A stretch of DNA of 7,985 bases from Myxococcales bacterium. Its GTDB lineage: Bacteria; Myxococcota; Polyangia; Polyangiales; Polyangiaceae. The DNA lies in the NCBI GenBank assembly GCA_020430865.1, contig JAGQIY010000335.1, positions 1-7,985 on the forward strand, written 5' to 3'. The position numbers and the translations under genes were made by a program. How positions within the stretch are numbered: position 1 is the first letter of the stretch; the number at the start of each line of letters is the position of its first letter. Below, piece after piece: positions 5,695-7,985 of this stretch. Below the pieces are notes generated by a model. It saw only the letters and a program-made list of their open reading frames with translations. It was not told the origin of the DNA and did not search any database.

Positions 5695-6132
5695 TCAGCG
5701 ACGGCGCCCGTGCGCCAGATCCGAGCGGATCTGCCAGCTCGTGATCCAGCGCATGGCGTCGTCCTGGCGCTTGAAGTTCTCGGTCGGCCACTTCCGACCG
5801 GTGATCCAGTCGAACGCGGTCAGCACCCCACGACCGAGCATGCTCTCGACCACCCGCGCCTCGCATAGGGTGCTCGCGAGCAAGCGATCGCGATAACGCG
5901 CAAAGACCTCGGCCGACGCGTAGCGCACCGGCGAGGGCGCCGTGATCGGATTGAAGGCGCGGAAGTCTATCAGCCAGGCCAGATCCCGGTGGGCTTCCGC
6001 GAGGCGTGCGTACTCCTCGAACAGCGCCTCGTACGCCGCGAGATCCGCCCAATCGGGAAAGGTCACGACGATCAGCGGGCACTTCCGACCGTCGACGACG
6101 AACCCCGCGTACTCCCAGACTCCTTCGTCCAT
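5695..6132 (-). CDS. Small STAS/SpoIIAA-like fold protein, paralogue B
   Basis: This 145-aa protein is the upstream member of the tandem pair and shares the same elements as paralogue A: CPLIVVTFP, YEALFEEYARL, LAWLIDFRAFNP, EVFARYRDRL, LCEARVVES and GRGVLTAFDWITGRKWP. ATG 6132 was chosen because the resulting N-terminus (MDEGVW) aligns with MVDGLW of paralogue A. A TTG at 6147 would add five residues. Neither start has a good Shine-Dalgarno. The C-terminus ends in a basic tail (HGRRR) unlike that of paralogue A. No signal or membrane segment is seen, so a cytoplasmic location is likely. The pair is probably cotranscribed from somewhere in the 268-bp gap upstream, although I could not find a convincing minus-strand promoter there. 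Whether it binds a partner kinase or anti-sigma factor, as classical STAS proteins do, cannot be judged. Confidence 0.8.
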   Translation of the reverse strand: MDEGVWEYAGFVVDGRKCPLIVVTFPDWADLAAYEALFEEYARLAEAHRDLAWLIDFRAFNPITAPSPVRYASAEVFARYRDRLLASTLCEARVVESMLGRGVLTAFDWITGRKWPTENFKRQDDAMRWITSWQIRSDLAHGRRR

Positions 6133-6339
6133 CTCGGCTTTGAGCAACCTCGCGGAAGTATTCAGTCGGCAGACCGAAGAACGACCCGGCGCTGGTCGGG
6201 TTTAGCCACATCTCCCCTGGGCATCCAGCAGTTCTCCGTTTGAGACGCCCCGCGGCCCCCCATCTCGAACGGCTTTCTTCGCGGAAAATCCCAGGAAATC
6301 AGCGGTTGGAGCCTGCGGGAGAGGGGCGCGCAAATCTAG

Positions 6340-6367
6340 ATGACACGGCGGCGCCCCCAGGTATGAT
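6340..6367 (+). promoter_or_regulatory. Sigma-70-type promoter for the Sel1/Hcp-repeat lipoprotein
   Basis: ATGACA (6340-6345, one mismatch to TTGACA), a 16-bp spacer and TATGAT (6362-6367, one mismatch to TATAAT) form the best vegetative-type promoter in the window. Transcription would begin near 6374, leaving about 26 nt before the ATG at 6401. An inverted repeat, GGGGCGC (6323-6329) and GCGCCCC (6351-6357), brackets the -35 and places its right arm within the spacer, where a bound repressor would block polymerase. Confidence 0.6.
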
Positions 6368-6400
6368 CCGCGGTTTGGACCCCTTCGAGTGGACGGAACT

Positions 6401-7777
6401 ATGACGAAACGGCGGACGTGTTGGCTCTCGACGAGTTTGGCGGCAGCCGCGCTGGGTTGCGCTGGCGGCCAGGCCCCTGACCCGGTGGCTCCCGACCCAA
6501 TCCGTTACGACCAGGCCGTCGGCGGTGCTCAGAAGTGCTTCGAGACGAAGGCGACCCGAGACACGCTCGTCGTGGACATGGATCCGAACGACCGCCTGCA
6601 GCTGGAAGCCGCGATGAGCGAGGGCGTGGCGGTGGTTCACTACGACTGCGACGGCATCAGGCTGCTATCCGATTGTCGCGTCCAGGGCGGCTACGGCTTC
6701 AAGGGTACCACGCTCAAGGAGCAGGTCATCCAGCTCGAGACCGCCGACGAGGTCGCCGCCAACCTGCCCAGCGTGGGGCGAGTGCTCGCGGTGGATCTCC
6801 AGGCGGAGCTGTCTCGCGGAGCGTCGCTGGACGTCGCGGTCGCCATGGTGGGTCGGTCCAAGGCCTCCCGAGTCAGCCTGGGCACCTCCGATCTGAAGGG
6901 TGAGTGCGAAGGCGCGACGCATTTCGTGCGCGGCGCGACCCTTGGCGCCTTCGCGATGAGCCAGGGCACTCGAGGCAAGGCCCGAGTCGCGGCGGAGATC
7001 TTCGGCGCCGGTGCCAGCGCGGGAACCATGTCCAAGCGCCTGGCGAAGCAGCGCGATGGAGACGCTCGCGCCTGCCAGGCCTCGACCTCCAAGGCGCTGT
7101 CTCCCCCAAACCAGTGTGGGGCGCTGATCCGCCTGGAGCTGAAGCCGATCGTCAACGGCAACGCGCCGCAAGAACCGGATCTCGAGGTCAGAGACTGCCC
7201 AGAGGGCTTCGCGTTCCAGGGTGGCAAGTGCGCCGTCGCAGCGCCCGGCAGCGCGCGCTTCTGTGATCCTGATGACGAGTCCGATTGCGAGGCCCAGTGC
7301 GTCGCTGGCAACGCCGATAGCTGCGCTGTCCTGGGTTACCACTACCTGGAGCGCGATCAGCTCGCGACGGCTGCGCCGCTCTTCAAGCGTGGCTGCGAAG
7401 GCGGCAACCTCCTCGCCTGCCACAACTACGGCTTCGCGTACTACATGGGTCAGGGCGTCCCCCAAGACTACGCAAGAGCGCGGGATCTCTTCACCAGGGT
7501 ATGCGAGGGCGGCGAGGCAGTAGGCTGCTCTGGCCTGGCGCTGCTGTATGCGGAAGGCCATGGCGTGCCTCAGAGCAACGCCACGGCCTTCGAGCTGTAC
7601 AACATGGCCTGCAACGCTGGCGAATTCCTCTACGGCTGCCCGTTCCTCGGGCGCTTCTACCAGCAAGGACTCGTCGTTCCGCAGGACATCGAGAAGGCGC
7701 GAGCGCTGTACCAGCGCTCATGCGACCAGCAGAGCCCGAACGGCTGCTCGCTGCTCAAACAACTCGCTGGCCAGTGA
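6401..7777 (+). CDS. Predicted lipoprotein with C-terminal Hcp/Sel1-like disulfide repeats
   Basis: The 458-aa product begins with a basic n-region (MTKRRT) and a hydrophobic core ending Ala-Leu-Gly-Cys20, a good lipoprotein signal. Residues about 35-280 form an N-terminal region of a type I associate with myxobacterial lipoproteins, with scattered cysteines and a closing CPEGFAFQGGKC motif, but I cannot name its function. Residues about 288-458 are Sel1-like repeats of the cysteine-paired Helicobacter Hcp type. The pairs are Cys300/308, 332/340, 368/376, 404/413 and 441/449, at periods of 32-37 residues, with the hallmark Tyr-x-x-Gly-x-Gly-Val-Pro-Gln turn (YYMGQGVPQD, YAEGHGVPQS). Such repeats bind peptides or proteins, and the disulfides point to an extracytoplasmic location. 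ATG 6401 was chosen because the signal follows directly and a GGA-rich stretch precedes it. GTG 6389 would merely add four residues. Confidence 0.87.
   Translation: MTKRRTCWLSTSLAAAALGCAGGQAPDPVAPDPIRYDQAVGGAQKCFETKATRDTLVVDMDPNDRLQLEAAMSEGVAVVHYDCDGIRLLSDCRVQGGYGFKGTTLKEQVIQLETADEVAANLPSVGRVLAVDLQAELSRGASLDVAVAMVGRSKASRVSLGTSDLKGECEGATHFVRGATLGAFAMSQGTRGKARVAAEIFGAGASAGTMSKRLAKQRDGDARACQASTSKALSPPNQCGALIRLELKPIVNGNAPQEPDLEVRDCPEGFAFQGGKCAVAAPGSARFCDPDDESDCEAQCVAGNADSCAVLGYHYLERDQLATAAPLFKRGCEGGNLLACHNYGFAYYMGQGVPQDYARARDLFTRVCEGGEAVGCSGLALLYAEGHGVPQSNATAFELYNMACNAGEFLYGCPFLGRFYQQGLVVPQDIEKARALYQRSCDQQSPNGCSLLKQLAGQ
7262..7747 (+). repeat. Ladder of five cysteine-paired Sel1/Hcp-like repeats
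   Basis: Inside the preceding gene, five C-x7-C pairs (one C-x8-C) recur about every 36 residues, each next to helix-helix motifs such as LFKRGCEGGN, LFTRVCEGGE, LYNMACNAGE and LYQRSCDQQS. This is the arrangement of Hcp proteins, in which each repeat is a helix pair closed by one disulfide. The first unit is shortened (32 residues) and lacks the Gly-x-Gly-Val-Pro turn. Confidence 0.75.
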
Positions 7778-7806
7778 ACGCGCGCCGCTACTTCCAGTGC
7801 CGCCAC

Positions 7807-7833
7807 GTTCCGACTCAAACCCCGAGTCGGAGC
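7807..7833. terminator. Hairpin after the Hcp-repeat gene, probably bidirectional
   Basis: CCGACTC (7810-7816) and GAGTCGG (7824-7830) form a perfect 7-bp stem with a 7-nt loop. It extends outward by a T-A pair, one G-T wobble and a G-C pair to about ten pairs. It lies 29 nt after the plus-strand stop and 11 nt beyond the stop of the minus-strand partial gene. No T-tract follows. Confidence 0.55.
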
Positions 7834-7844
7834 CTGACAGCCTG

Positions 7845-7985
7845 CTAGGCGGCGTCCCGCGCTCTCGCTGCGGCGGCGTCTTGTCTCGCGTACGCGCCGC
7901 TGGGACGCTCAGCGATCTCGGAGTCCTGCAGCGTGCTGGGTTGCTGCAGGGTCTCGCGATAGTCTCCCTGGCGTCGCGCGAAGTC
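7845..7985 (-). CDS. C-terminal 46 residues of an unrecognised minus-strand gene, cut by the right edge
   Basis: On the minus strand the frame is open from the last base of the window to a TAG at 7845-7847. It encodes a fragment starting DFARRQGDYRETLQQPST and ending in an Ala/Arg-rich tail. About three quarters of the codons end in G or C, as in the accepted genes here, and a hairpin sits between this stop and the converging neighbour's stop, as at 2708-2736. I do not recognise the protein. A second minus frame is also open across this short stretch, so the call depends on composition and context. Confidence 0.45.
   Translation of the reverse strand, partial: DFARRQGDYRETLQQPSTLQDSEIAERPSGAYARQDAAAARARDAA

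Noticed and set aside
6182..6202. Short inverted repeat (ACCCG / CGGGT, alternatively CGACC / GGTCG)
   Set aside because: Five-base arms with two competing pairings are expected by chance in GC-rich DNA, and no transcript end is expected here.
6133..6211. Minus-strand reading with start MWLNPTSAGSFFGLP, considered as an extra N-terminus or third paralogue remnant
   Set aside because: It is in a different frame from paralogue B, loses any sensible composition after about 25 codons, and matches neither paralogue.
6665..7666. 333-codon minus-strand frame antisense to the Hcp-repeat gene
   Set aside because: Long only because stops are rare at this GC content. The plus strand has a lipoprotein signal and regular Cys repeats.

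Overview
The window is high-GC DNA with strong G/C bias at third codon positions. It looks like an accessory stretch of a deltaproteobacterial or myxobacterial (Polyangiales/Sorangiineae-type) chromosome. The support for this is indirect: several predicted lipoproteins, one with the long Gly/Ala/Ser linker common in that group, Cys-rich Sel1/Hcp-like repeats, and families I associate with myxobacteria. No rRNA, tRNA, CRISPR array, insertion sequence or phage gene is visible, and I cannot assign a species.

Layout, left to right. (1) The C-terminus of an unrecognised protein enters from the left edge (+) and ends tail-to-tail, stop codons overlapping, with (2) a lipoprotein-like endonuclease/exonuclease/phosphatase (EEP) family hydrolase (-). 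(3) Across a 235-bp divergent gap lies a predicted lipoprotein (+) with two 67-residue-period Cys-containing repeats and a C-terminal four-Cys hairpin. (4) A bidirectional hairpin separates it from a two-gene minus-strand unit: a 63-aa unknown protein translationally coupled to an MgtE-N-like helical-repeat protein. (5) Divergent from that unit is a predicted lipoprotein (+) made of two copies of a six-cysteine domain. Its start codon sits in an inverted repeat that flanks a sigma-54-like element. (6) Two tandem minus-strand paralogues of a small STAS/SpoIIAA-like family follow, with two back-to-back palindromes between them. (7) Divergent from these, behind a good sigma-70-type promoter, is a 458-aa predicted lipoprotein (+) ending in a ladder of Hcp/Sel1-like repeats with paired cysteines. 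(8) The C-terminus of another minus-strand gene leaves by the right edge, after a hairpin.

The transcription units alternate regularly, convergent then divergent. Every full-length plus-strand gene here is a predicted exported, cysteine-rich lipoprotein. The EEP protein also carries a lipoprotein-type signal, so about half of the window's coding capacity appears aimed at the cell envelope. The minus-strand MgtE-N-like and STAS-like proteins lack signal peptides and look cytoplasmic. No single pathway links the genes. The least-described material is the duplicated six-Cys domain protein with its promoter architecture, and the repeat plus twin-Cys lipoprotein.
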